Shown: positions 1-7,763 of the stretch, in pieces
Layout of the letters: every line of letters begins with the position of its first letter
Numbering within the stretch: the first letter of the stretch is position 1
Program-made: the position numbers and the translations under genes
Assembly (NCBI RefSeq): GCF_001661075.1
Contig: NZ_CP014870.1
Coordinates: forward strand, 6,601,501-6,665,500
Reading direction: 5' to 3'
DNA length: 64,000 nt
DNA from: Pseudomonas silesiensis
GTDB taxonomy: Bacteria; Pseudomonadota; Gammaproteobacteria; Pseudomonadales; Pseudomonadaceae
The notes under the pieces: generated by a model
Seen by the model: the letters and a program-made list of their open reading frames with translations, nothing else
Database searches by the model: none
Told to the model about the DNA's origin: nothing

Positions 1-666
1 TTTCCCGGTATATGAGTCAATCATCTGTAAAACAGCATTTACTACGCGGCGCAATTCTCCGTGATCAGAGTTATCACTTCGCTCTTTGCCTAACGCATCG
101 AACTCATCAAATAGTGCTACCAAAGGTGTCGAGCTAATATAATCGAAAACTTTACGCAAATTTGCAGCAGTCTCGCCAAGATATGAAGACACCAGTGTAT
201 CTAAGCGTACTACCGCCAACGGCATATCAAGTTCGAAAGCGATCACTTCGGCTGTCAAAGTTTTACCGCATCCTGGAGGGCCAAAGAATATAATCTTATT
301 CGAAGGCTTCATTCCGTAAGATTTCAGCACATCACTGCGACGATGCTCTTCCAAAAACTCCTCGATCATAATGATCTTGTTTTTTGACAAGACAAGTTCG
401 TCCAATGATCGCTTGGGGGTGCTGACATCTAATAAGGGTAGTCCGCGTTCTTTATCTGTTGGGACCGGGCCCGCAAGACGCGACAACGCTGGCGCTGTCA
501 TGGGTAATGAGTCGGAATACAGAATCTTTTCCAAATCATTAGCGAGCAAGTGATGCTGTTTCTGCCTTTCTTCTTCAATAATAGCTTCAGAAGCGCGGCG
601 GAATTCGTCCTTGTTACCAGCAGTGCCAGCTTTTAATAGCTGCCTGAGTATTTTTCCGCTTGCCAT
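1..666 (-). CDS. AAA+ family ATPase, 3' end beyond the window
   Basis: Read from an ATG at 666 leftwards, the frame stays open for 222 codons to the window edge, so only the N-terminal part is visible. A helical, charged N-terminus of about 85 residues precedes an AAA core with Walker A GPPGCGKT (residues 129-136) and Walker B LVALFDEFD (182-190). The aspartate-glutamate-phenylalanine-aspartate run is typical of classical AAA proteins of the FtsH/CDC48-like clade. ATP-driven remodelling or unfolding of a partner is inferred; the substrate is unknown. Proteins of this type are often encoded beside a subtilisin-like protease in bacterial accessory loci (my recollection), but the partner would lie outside the window. 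The gene is AT-richer than its neighbours, uses rarer codons (TTA, CTA, AGC mix) and lies at the edge of a comM-disrupting island, which indicates horizontal transfer. Confidence 0.85.
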   Translation of the reverse strand, partial: MASGKILRQLLKAGTAGNKDEFRRASEAIIEEERQKQHHLLANDLEKILYSDSLPMTAPALSRLAGPVPTDKERGLPLLDVSTPKRSLDELVLSKNKIIMIEEFLEEHRRSDVLKSYGMKPSNKIIFFGPPGCGKTLTAEVIAFELDMPLAVVRLDTLVSSYLGETAANLRKVFDYISSTPLVALFDEFDALGKERSDNSDHGELRRVVNAVLQMIDSYTGK

Positions 667-669
667 ATC

Positions 670-902
670 TACACCCAAGTATCGAATTGGCTGAACCGTC
701 TAAATTCGACGGCATACGTTGCTCTCCAACCAATCTAGACGAATTGTGAGTCTCGTCTACTGACTAATTCTATTGCCTAGAGTCTGACACACGAACGCAG
801 TTCTTGTCCCTACTGCCCGATCAGCCGTCGTATCGAGTAAACCTATTTTGCCCCAAAGGAACCAGGGAAAAGTGCTCAACGTCTAGGTTGGGTGTATTTG
901 TG
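670..902. repeat. Island terminal region with short inverted repeats
   Basis: This stretch without a gene separates the AAA gene from the surviving comM codons. It contains CGTCTAGGTTGG at 880-891 on the plus strand and the near-identical CGTCTAGATTGG on the minus strand (730-741). The hexamer CGTCTA also occurs at 697-702 and 754-759, and TTGGGTGTA occurs at 888-896 (plus) and 670-678 (minus). Clustered inverted copies next to a junction resemble transposase-binding repeats at a Tn7-like or other island end. Known Tn7-related elements use comM as a target (AbaR/Tn6022-type islands), but the exact terminus and target duplication cannot be fixed from one end. Confidence 0.5.
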
Positions 903-1766
903 CACAACATGTTGTTCAGCGGGCCACCGGGAACGGGGAAGACCCTGCTGGCGAGTCGTCTGCCGGGGCTGTTACCGCCATTGGCAGAAAGCGAGGCGCT
1001 GGAAGTCGCGGCGATTCAATCGGTCGCCAGTTGTGTGCCGTTGAGCCATTGGCCGCAGCGACCGTTTCGCCAACCCCATCACTCCGCCTCCGGCCCGGCG
1101 CTGGTGGGTGGCGGCTCGAAACCTCAACCCGGCGAGATCACCCTTGCCCACCATGGGGTGCTGTTCCTCGATGAGCTCCCGGAATTTGACCGCAAGGTAT
1201 TGGAGGTATTGAGGGAGCCATTGGAATCCGGTCACATCGTGATCTCCCGCGCCAGGGACCGCGTACGCTTTCCGGCGCGGTTTCAGCTGGTCGCCGCGAT
1301 GAATCCTTGCCCCTGTGGATATCTTGGCGAGCCTAGCGGCCGCTGTTCCTGCACACCGGACATGGTCCAGCGTTATCGCAACAAGCTGTCGGGCCCGTTG
1401 CTGGATCGTATCGACCTGCACCTGACCGTCGCCCGCGAAGCCACGGCGTTGAATCCCGCATCCAAACCTGGTGACGACACGTCCACCGCTGCGGAGCTGG
1501 TTGCCCGCTCACGAGAGCGGCAACATAAACGCCAGGGCTGTGCGAACGCATTCCTTGATCTGCCAGGCCTGCGCAAACACTGCAAGTTATCCACAGCCGA
1601 TGAAAATTGGCTGGAAACCGCCTGCGAGCGTTTGACCTTGTCCTTGCGAGCAGCCCACCGGCTGCTCAAGGTCGCGCGCACTTTGGCGGACCTTGAGCAA
1701 GTCGATGGCATTCGACGCGAACATTTGGCCGAGGCGCTTCAATACAGGCCGTCGAGCCCTGAATAG
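903..1766 (+). pseudogene. comM: comM (YifB family Mg-chelatase-like AAA), 5' truncated by island insertion
   Basis: ComM is a hexameric branch-migration helicase used in natural transformation, normally about 500 residues with an N-terminal Lon-like domain and a C-terminal Mg-chelatase AAA domain. Homology starts abruptly at the codons for HNMLF (nt 903), immediately before Walker A SGPPGTGKT, and continues through Walker B (LFLDELPEF), the NPCPCG motif, LLDRIDL and the normal C-terminus ending RPSSPE. Everything upstream of 903 in the same frame (an in-frame ATG exists at 804) is unrelated, AT-richer sequence. The Lon-like half is therefore missing here and the gene is interrupted by the island to the left. 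A 320-residue product from 804 could be made but would lack the N-terminal domain; loss of function is inferred. Confidence 0.85.
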
Positions 1767-1815
1767 TTCAGTCGAGGAAGCCTTCAGCGAACCGAAATAA
1801 AGAATGGTCCAGGTG

Positions 1816-3030
1816 TCATCCCTTGGTGAGATCCACCAACGGCGTCTGCCGCACTTCGGTTTCCCGCCCGGCCTGAATCTCGTTCACCCGCTTCAATGCC
1901 TGATCCACGGCACCTTTATCCCCCAACAAGCTATAGCTGATCCGGAACTCCTTCTGCTCCTTCGGCCCAATCGTCGGCACCAGACCCAGTGGCCGTTGAT
2001 ACCGGCGGTTGTAGGAAAAGCTCGTTCCCGGCTCAAGACCCGTGACATAGCCCTGCCCTTGGGTATCGGTGTTTTTCCACAGGGAGAACACAGGCAGCGT
2101 TTGAGTGTTGAAGCCGACCGAGACACCCAGGCTGCCTGCCTTGTTATGCAGCACGGTCAGCGTATCGCCCTTGGCGTCGGCATAGGGCACGACGTTGTAA
2201 ACCGTTTCGTCGTAGTCCTTGGTCGGTGCGCGGTAGGTTTGCCAGTCCGGCAGATCGCCTTTGGCCTTGTCGTTGAATGGTGATACTTGTTTCACCGGCG
2301 CGACGAAGCGGGCGCCCTGCTCGAGGAACGGGGTGCTGAAGTTGCTGTGGTACAGCGCCTGGTATTCCTTCGGATAGTCGCCGTTGTTGGTCAGGGTATC
2401 GTTGAGGCTGAAGCTCACACTGCCAGGTTCGGTAACCAATTCGGTCGCGACGGAGAAGTCGACTTTCTTGAACGCCTGCTCTTTCAGCTCGCCGCGCAGG
2501 CTGATGGCGTACGGCGGTTTTTCGTCGATGTGCAAGGTGACTTTATTGGCCGGGATGTTGGCGGCGCGGCCGTGCAGGGTCAGGAGTTCGCCATTGTCCA
2601 TGCCGGGGTGGCCGACCCATTCGTAGCCGCAGCGGGTGACCAGTTCGTTGAAGCCTTCCAGCCAGCCCAGGCCGCCGCGACCGTTGAGTTCGATGAAGGA
2701 TGGATTGACCACCTCCTTGACTGGCGAATCCCACCCCATGCGCACATCGCCTACCGAGGCCTGCAGGACGTTCATCCCTCGTGTCGGCACCACCGAGAGT
2801 TTCATGATGCCGTTATCGATGTCGACGATGCTGACGCCTTCCTGCCGACCGCCGTGCAAGGTGCGCAGGGTCACGGAGAAGGGTTTGTCGGTTTTCACGC
2901 CGAGTTGCTGGCTGGTGATCTGCCAGTTCTGGGCGGCCTTGTCGGTGTCGAGCAGGACGTAGTCCCAGGCCATGGCGTGGGAGGCGGCGGACAATGCGCC
3001 GAGGCTAATCAGGAGTTTGAGCGGGGTCAT
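1816..3030 (-). CDS. Secreted aldose 1-epimerase-like protein (DUF4432)
   Basis: 404 residues from the ATG at 3030. An upstream in-frame start at 3102 would add 24 residues before the signal peptide and is less likely. The N-terminus MTPLKLLISLGALSAASHAMA is a typical Sec signal peptide with an AMA cleavage site. The body carries galactose-mutarotase-fold motifs of the DUF4432 family, including VVPTRGMNVLQA and a GWLEGFNELVTRCG stretch, followed by the LHGRAANIPA histidine region and QALYHSNF. Family members bind sugars and may interconvert anomers; periplasmic location follows from the signal peptide. The substrate is unknown. It is a single gene, transcribed towards comM and separated from the LysR gene by a REP element. 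Confidence 0.8.
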   Translation of the reverse strand: MTPLKLLISLGALSAASHAMAWDYVLLDTDKAAQNWQITSQQLGVKTDKPFSVTLRTLHGGRQEGVSIVDIDNGIMKLSVVPTRGMNVLQASVGDVRMGWDSPVKEVVNPSFIELNGRGGLGWLEGFNELVTRCGYEWVGHPGMDNGELLTLHGRAANIPANKVTLHIDEKPPYAISLRGELKEQAFKKVDFSVATELVTEPGSVSFSLNDTLTNNGDYPKEYQALYHSNFSTPFLEQGARFVAPVKQVSPFNDKAKGDLPDWQTYRAPTKDYDETVYNVVPYADAKGDTLTVLHNKAGSLGVSVGFNTQTLPVFSLWKNTDTQGQGYVTGLEPGTSFSYNRRYQRPLGLVPTIGPKEQKEFRISYSLLGDKGAVDQALKRVNEIQAGRETEVRQTPLVDLTKG

Positions 3031-3164
3031 GGCAGGAGCCTTTCTTGGAGTTGTGCCATTTTTATAGCCTTGCTGAAACGATTCATCAAGCTCTATACAC
3101 AAGACTAAAAAAAACGCCTGTCGATTCGAAGCTTTAAGTTAACCCTGAACGCTGAGGCGATACC

Positions 3165-3190
3165 ATCGCGAGCAAGCTCGCTCCCACAGG
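3165..3190. repeat. Single REP element
   Basis: ATCGCGAGCAAGCTCGCTCC followed by CACAGG matches the Pseudomonas REP core found many times in this window. It lies in the gap between two minus-strand genes and appears unpaired. Confidence 0.8.
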
Positions 3191-3236
3191 GAATTGCGGC
3201 GAACTCAAGATGTGTGACCACCAAAACCGCATCGAT

Positions 3237-4157
3237 TCAGCTCAGTCGCTCGACCTCCGGCAACTCCATCGCCCGCGCTTCGCCCTGCAGGAAATCGCTG
3301 AGCCGGCGCATACGCTCACCACCGGGTCGGGTTTTCGGCCAGACCAGGTAATATTTCTCACCGCTGGCGACGGCCGTCGGCCACGGCAGGCTCAGCCGTC
3401 CCTGGGCAACGTCCTCCGCCACCATCAACAGATCACCCATGGACACGCCATACCCTCGGGCGGCGGCGATCATGCCCAGCTCCAGCGTGTCGAACACCTG
3501 CCCGCCCTTGAGCGACACCTGATCGGCAAGGCCCATGCGCTCCAGCCAGTTGCGCCAGTCACGGCGATCCGGGGTCGGGTGCAGCAGTTCGGCATTGACC
3601 AGGCGCGCGAGGTCCCACGGTTGATCGTTCAGAAGATTCGGCGCGCCGACGGGAATCAGCTCTTCCGGGAACAGGAAACTGGCCTCCCAGTCCGGAGGAA
3701 AATTGCCGTTGCTGAGGATGACGGCGCAGTCGAAGGGTTCATGATTGAAGTCCACCGAGTCGACGTCCATCCAGGCGCTGGTCAGTTGCACCTCGTTGCC
3801 CGGTTGCAGGTGCCGGAAGCGGCTGAGCCGCGCCAGCAGCCAGCGCATGGTCAGGGTGGACGGGGCTTTCATCCGCAGGATGTCATCTTCGGCACGCAGT
3901 GTGTGGCAAGCGCGCTCCAGTGCCGCGAAACCTTCGCGGATGCCGGGCAGGATCAGCCGCGCGGACTCGGTCAATTGCAGATTGCGCCCACTGCGATGGA
4001 ACAGCCGACAGGCGAAATGCTCTTCGAGCGTACGAATGTGCCGGCTGACCGCACTTTGAGTGATCGACAATTCTTCGGCGGCGCGGGTGAATGAACTATG
4101 CCGTGCCGCTGCTTCGAATGCGCGAAGGGCATATAACGGAGGAAGACGACGGGACAT
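3237..4157 (-). CDS. LysR-family transcriptional regulator (GcvA-like)
   Basis: 306 residues from the ATG at 4157, which has a good AGGAG ribosome site five to eight bases upstream; the longer open frame to 4262 is not needed. The N-terminal winged helix-turn-helix reads PPLYALRAFEAAARHSSFTRAAEELSITQSAVSRHIRTLE, the signature of GcvA/AmpR-like LysR proteins, followed by the usual effector-binding domain (WMDVDSVDFN, LLNDQPWDLARLV, RGYGVSMGDLL). It is divergent from the MATE transporter gene, with about 150 bp between the starts, so regulation of that transporter is an inference from position. The effector is unknown. Confidence 0.9.
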   Translation of the reverse strand: MSRRLPPLYALRAFEAAARHSSFTRAAEELSITQSAVSRHIRTLEEHFACRLFHRSGRNLQLTESARLILPGIREGFAALERACHTLRAEDDILRMKAPSTLTMRWLLARLSRFRHLQPGNEVQLTSAWMDVDSVDFNHEPFDCAVILSNGNFPPDWEASFLFPEELIPVGAPNLLNDQPWDLARLVNAELLHPTPDRRDWRNWLERMGLADQVSLKGGQVFDTLELGMIAAARGYGVSMGDLLMVAEDVAQGRLSLPWPTAVASGEKYYLVWPKTRPGGERMRRLSDFLQGEARAMELPEVERLS

Positions 4158-4309
4158 CAGGAAGACTCCTACAGCGTAATGAGACGAAGTTAACAGAAAC
4201 TTCTTAGCATGAGTTTTAATCATGCCACCCATCCTTTTTATCCCTTTGTGAATTCCCCGCAAAGCGCCGAGAATCGACGCTTTCCTGCTTCCTTTATCGA
4301 TCGAGCGTG

Positions 4310-5710
4310 ATGACCATGCAGCATCCAGCGCGCATTGAACTCTGGGCCATCCTGCGGCTGGCGGGGCCGTTGATTGCCTCGCAGTTGGCGCACATGCTGA
4401 TGGTCCTCACCGACACCTTGATGATGGCGCGCCTGAGTCCCGAGGCACTTGCTGGCGGTGGCCTTGGTGCCGCCAGTTATTCGTTCGTGTCGATCTTCTG
4501 CATCGGCGTCATTGCGGCGGTCGGCACCCTGGTAGCGATTCGTCAGGGCGCTGGCGATATCGTCGGCGCGGCCCGGCTGACCCAGGCTGGCTTGTGGCTG
4601 GCGTGGTTGATGGCATTGGTGGCGGGTGTGCTGCTGTGGAACCTCAAACCAGTGCTGCTGCTGTTCGGCCAGACCGAAACCAACGTCGAGGCGGCCGGGC
4701 AGTTCCTGTTGATCCTGCCGTTCGCCCTGCCCGGCTATCTGAGCTTCATGGCCCTGCGCGGTTTCACCAGCGCCATCGGCCGGGCGACGCCGGTGATGGT
4801 CATCAGCCTCGGCGGCACGGTGGCCAATTTCCTGCTCAACTATGCATTGATCACCGGCATGTTCGGCCTGCCGAAAATGGGTCTGGTGGGCATCGGCCTG
4901 GTGACGGCGATCGTTGCCAACCTCATGGCGCTGGCCCTCGCGCTGCACATCCGTCGGCATCCGGCCTACGACGCTTATCCACTGCGCCAGGGCCTGTCGC
5001 GGCCCAACCGTCAATACCTGAAGGAACTGTGGCGTCTGGGCCTGCCCATTGGCGGCACCTACGCGGTAGAAGTCGGGCTGTTTGCCTTCGCGGCGCTGTG
5101 CATGGGCACCATGGGCAGTACGCAACTGGCGGCGCATCAGATCGCCCTGCAGATCGTCTCGGTGGCGTTCATGATTCCGGCGGGGCTTTCCTATGCGATC
5201 ACCATGCGCATCGGCCAGCACTATGGGGCGGGGCACCTGTTGGGCGCGCGGCTGGCCGGACGGGTCGGGATTGCTTTCGGGGCGGCGGCGATGCTGGGCT
5301 TTGCGATGGTTTTCTGGCTGCTGCCGAATCAATTGATCGGCCTGTTCCTGGACCACAGCGACCCTGCATTTCGCGAGGTCATCGACCTGGCGGTGAGTCT
5401 GTTGGCGGTGGCGGCCTGGTTCGAGCTGTTCGACGGCACGCAAACCATCGCCATGGGCTGCATTCGCGGGCTCAAGGATGCCAAGACCACCTTCCTGGTC
5501 GGGCTGGGCTGCTATTGGCTGATCGGTGCGCCAGCCGCCTGGTGGATGGCGTTCCATTTGGATGGGGGGCCGACGGGTGTCTGGTGGGGCCTGGCGCTGG
5601 GGCTGGCGTGTGCGGCGGTGAGTCTGACGCTGGCGTTTGAATGGAAGATGAAGCGGATGATTCGGCGGGAGCCGGCTTCGCAGAGTTTCGAGGCTGTTCA
5701 GGCCGAATGA
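4310..5710 (+). CDS. MATE family multidrug efflux transporter (NorM-like)
   Basis: About 466 residues with twelve predicted membrane segments and the two-fold MATE repeat: N-terminal half beginning LAGPLIASQLAHMLMVLTDT and C-terminal half beginning LGLPIGGTYAVEVGLFAFAA. MATE proteins export cationic drugs and metabolites by Na+ or H+ antiport across the inner membrane. Three possible starts sit together (GTG 4307, ATG 4310, ATG 4316) and no strong ribosome site separates them; ATG 4310 is chosen. The length fits the family. The divergent LysR gene next to it may control it. A REPIN follows immediately after the stop. Confidence 0.9.
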   Translation: MTMQHPARIELWAILRLAGPLIASQLAHMLMVLTDTLMMARLSPEALAGGGLGAASYSFVSIFCIGVIAAVGTLVAIRQGAGDIVGAARLTQAGLWLAWLMALVAGVLLWNLKPVLLLFGQTETNVEAAGQFLLILPFALPGYLSFMALRGFTSAIGRATPVMVISLGGTVANFLLNYALITGMFGLPKMGLVGIGLVTAIVANLMALALALHIRRHPAYDAYPLRQGLSRPNRQYLKELWRLGLPIGGTYAVEVGLFAFAALCMGTMGSTQLAAHQIALQIVSVAFMIPAGLSYAITMRIGQHYGAGHLLGARLAGRVGIAFGAAAMLGFAMVFWLLPNQLIGLFLDHSDPAFREVIDLAVSLLAVAAWFELFDGTQTIAMGCIRGLKDAKTTFLVGLGCYWLIGAPAAWWMAFHLDGGPTGVWWGLALGLACAAVSLTLAFEWKMKRMIRREPASQSFEAVQAE

Positions 5711-5713
5711 TAT

Positions 5714-5816
5714 CCCTGTGGGAGCGAGATCGGCTTGCCGGCGAAGGCGCCATGTCAGTCAACATTGCTGTCGACGGATACACCGCTTTCGCAGGCAAGC
5801 CGGTCTCGCTCCCACA
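5714..5816. repeat. REPIN (inverted REP pair)
   Basis: CCCTGTGGGAGCGAGATCGG at the left and its near-complement, ending in GGTCTCGCTCCCACA, at the right enclose about 50 bp. The pair lies between convergent genes (MATE and GGDEF/EAL) and could fold into a long hairpin in either transcript. Confidence 0.85.
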
Positions 5817-5827
5817 TGTGCCCGTGT

Positions 5828-7501
5828 TTAAACCACGACCTCCAACGCGGACTGCTGACCGCTGCCAAACGTCAAATACTCAACCAACCCCGCCAACGGC
5901 AACGGCTTGCTGATCAGATACCCCTGCACCTGATTACACCCAAACCCGCGCAGCAGACTCAGCTGCTCCGGCGTTTCCACACCTTCGGCGACCACTTCGA
6001 GGTTGAGGTTGTGTGCCAGGTTGATCATCGCATGCACCAGTTTGCGATTTTCTTCGCGCTGCTCCATGCCGCCGACAAAGCTTTTGTCGATCTTCAGCAA
6101 GGCAATCGGCAGGCTGTTGAGGTGCACGAACGAAGAGAATCCGGTGCCGAAGTCGTCCAGGGAGAAGCGTACGCCCAGCCTCCCCAGGGCATCCATGGTC
6201 TGTTTCACCAGATCGCTGCGGCGCATCACCGCGGTTTCGGTCAGTTCGAACTCCAGCCACTGCGCCTCGACGCCGCGCTCGGCAATCAGCCGGCTCAGGG
6301 TCGACAGCAATTGGCTGTCCTGAAACTGTCGGAACGACAGGTTGATCGCCATGTGCAGCGCCGGCAAACCCCGTTCGCGCAGCGCCTGCATGTCCCGCAA
6401 AGCGCGGGAAATCACCCAGTAACCCAGGGGCACGATCAAACCGCTTTGCTCGGCCAGTGGCACGAATTCGCTCGGTGGCAGCAAGCCGCGTTCAGTATGA
6501 CGCCAGCGCACCAGGGCTTCGAGGCCGACGATTTGCCCGTCCTCGAGGTTCAGCCGTGGCTGGTAATGCAACTCCAGCTCATCGCGACGCAAGGCCCGGC
6601 GCAGCTCACTTTCGAGATCAGCCATGCTGCGGGCATTGCGATTGATGCGTTCGTTGAAGATGTGAAAGGTGCAGCCCTGTGTGCTCTTGGCCTGCTGCAT
6701 GGCAATGTGCGCGTGCCACATCAGCGGGTCGGCGCCGGCCTGGGCCCGGGCGTGGGCAATACCGAGACTGGAACCGATCAGCAGGCTTTCGCCGTCGACC
6801 CAATAGGGCTCGGCCAGCGCTTCGGTGATGCGTTCGGCCATCCACTCGGCGCGTTCGGGGGCGCGTCGGGTGTCGATCAACAAGGCGAATTCATCGCTAC
6901 CCAACCGGGCCAGCCGGTCGCAGGCTTCGAGTTGGCTTTTGAGCCGAGCGACCACTTGCAGGATCAATCGGTCGCCGGCCTGATGGCCGAGGGAGTCGTT
7001 GGCATGACGGAAATTGTCGAGGTCGAGGTGGCCGAGCGCCAGGCCGCGGCCTTCATTTTCCGCCAGCCGCGCTGCCAGCAAGGTCTGGAAGCCCTGGCGG
7101 TTGGCGATGCCGGTCAACGGGTCTTGCTCGGCCAGGCGCCGCAGCGTGTTTTCCAGCACACCGCGCTCACGCACGTGGCGCAGGCAACGGCGCAGCATGC
7201 CCGGATCGAGCAGATCGCGCACCAGCCAGTCGCTCACGCCATCGGGCGGCGACAACGGCTCATGCTCGAGCAGCAAAACCGTCGGCAGGTTGCAACGACC
7301 CGGCAGCGGCTGAAGTGCCGGGATCGTCAATAACACCGCACTGCGGCTGTCATCGAACAGACGGCTGACCGACTCCCAGCTTGGCGCACTGATCAGCACG
7401 GCCGTGCCTCCCATCGGAGCCAGACACTCGCGCAACAACGCCGCCCACCCTGGCTCTTCGGCCAGCAGCAGCAAACGCAAGGGTTCGACAGGCGTAGACA
7501 A
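5828..7501 (-). CDS. Dual GGDEF/EAL protein with degenerate GGDEF, likely c-di-GMP phosphodiesterase
   Basis: 557 residues in three parts: an N-terminal receiver-like region without obvious phosphoacceptor (1-115), a GGDEF domain (about 120-285) and an EAL domain (about 298-545). The cyclase signature reads GSDEF (201-205) instead of GGDEF, so synthesis activity is doubtful. The EAL side keeps EAL (328-330), the DDFGTG loop (449-454), KIDKSFV and EVVAEGVET, the residues for Mg2+ binding and hydrolysis of c-di-GMP to pGpG. It is cytoplasmic, with no membrane segments. By synteny it corresponds to PA5295 (ProE), a phosphodiesterase influencing exopolysaccharide; that equivalence is from memory. 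Confidence 0.9.
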   Translation of the reverse strand: MSTPVEPLRLLLLAEEPGWAALLRECLAPMGGTAVLISAPSWESVSRLFDDSRSAVLLTIPALQPLPGRCNLPTVLLLEHEPLSPPDGVSDWLVRDLLDPGMLRRCLRHVRERGVLENTLRRLAEQDPLTGIANRQGFQTLLAARLAENEGRGLALGHLDLDNFRHANDSLGHQAGDRLILQVVARLKSQLEACDRLARLGSDEFALLIDTRRAPERAEWMAERITEALAEPYWVDGESLLIGSSLGIAHARAQAGADPLMWHAHIAMQQAKSTQGCTFHIFNERINRNARSMADLESELRRALRRDELELHYQPRLNLEDGQIVGLEALVRWRHTERGLLPPSEFVPLAEQSGLIVPLGYWVISRALRDMQALRERGLPALHMAINLSFRQFQDSQLLSTLSRLIAERGVEAQWLEFELTETAVMRRSDLVKQTMDALGRLGVRFSLDDFGTGFSSFVHLNSLPIALLKIDKSFVGGMEQREENRKLVHAMINLAHNLNLEVVAEGVETPEQLSLLRGFGCNQVQGYLISKPLPLAGLVEYLTFGSGQQSALEVVV

Positions 7502-7763
7502 GCTGGCTCCCCAGACTCTGCAGTGATGTAGGCGGCGGGCATTATGCAGCGCCGGTTACCAATGACCAAATGACATCTGTTGTCACACGCGGCCAAGAAT
7601 TCGAATTTCGAACATTAGTCGCAAATTCCGCGCGCATCCTGCGTGAAAGTAACAAAACCAGCAATTGGAGAAAGCGTGCTGCGTCACAAGTCGGAGAGAG
7701 CAGCACAATTCGCTGAGCCTGTTAAAATGCCGGCCCATTTCGCAAACGACTCCCTGATTTCGT

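Noticed and set aside
804..902. N-terminal 33 codons preceding comM homology as part of a real shorter ComM
   Set aside because: They show no ComM similarity, lie in AT-richer sequence with repeats, and are best explained as island sequence fused in frame by chance.
3210..4094. Long plus-strand open frame opposite the LysR gene
   Set aside because: It is the antisense shadow of a clear LysR gene; GC-rich third positions in Pseudomonas create such frames routinely.
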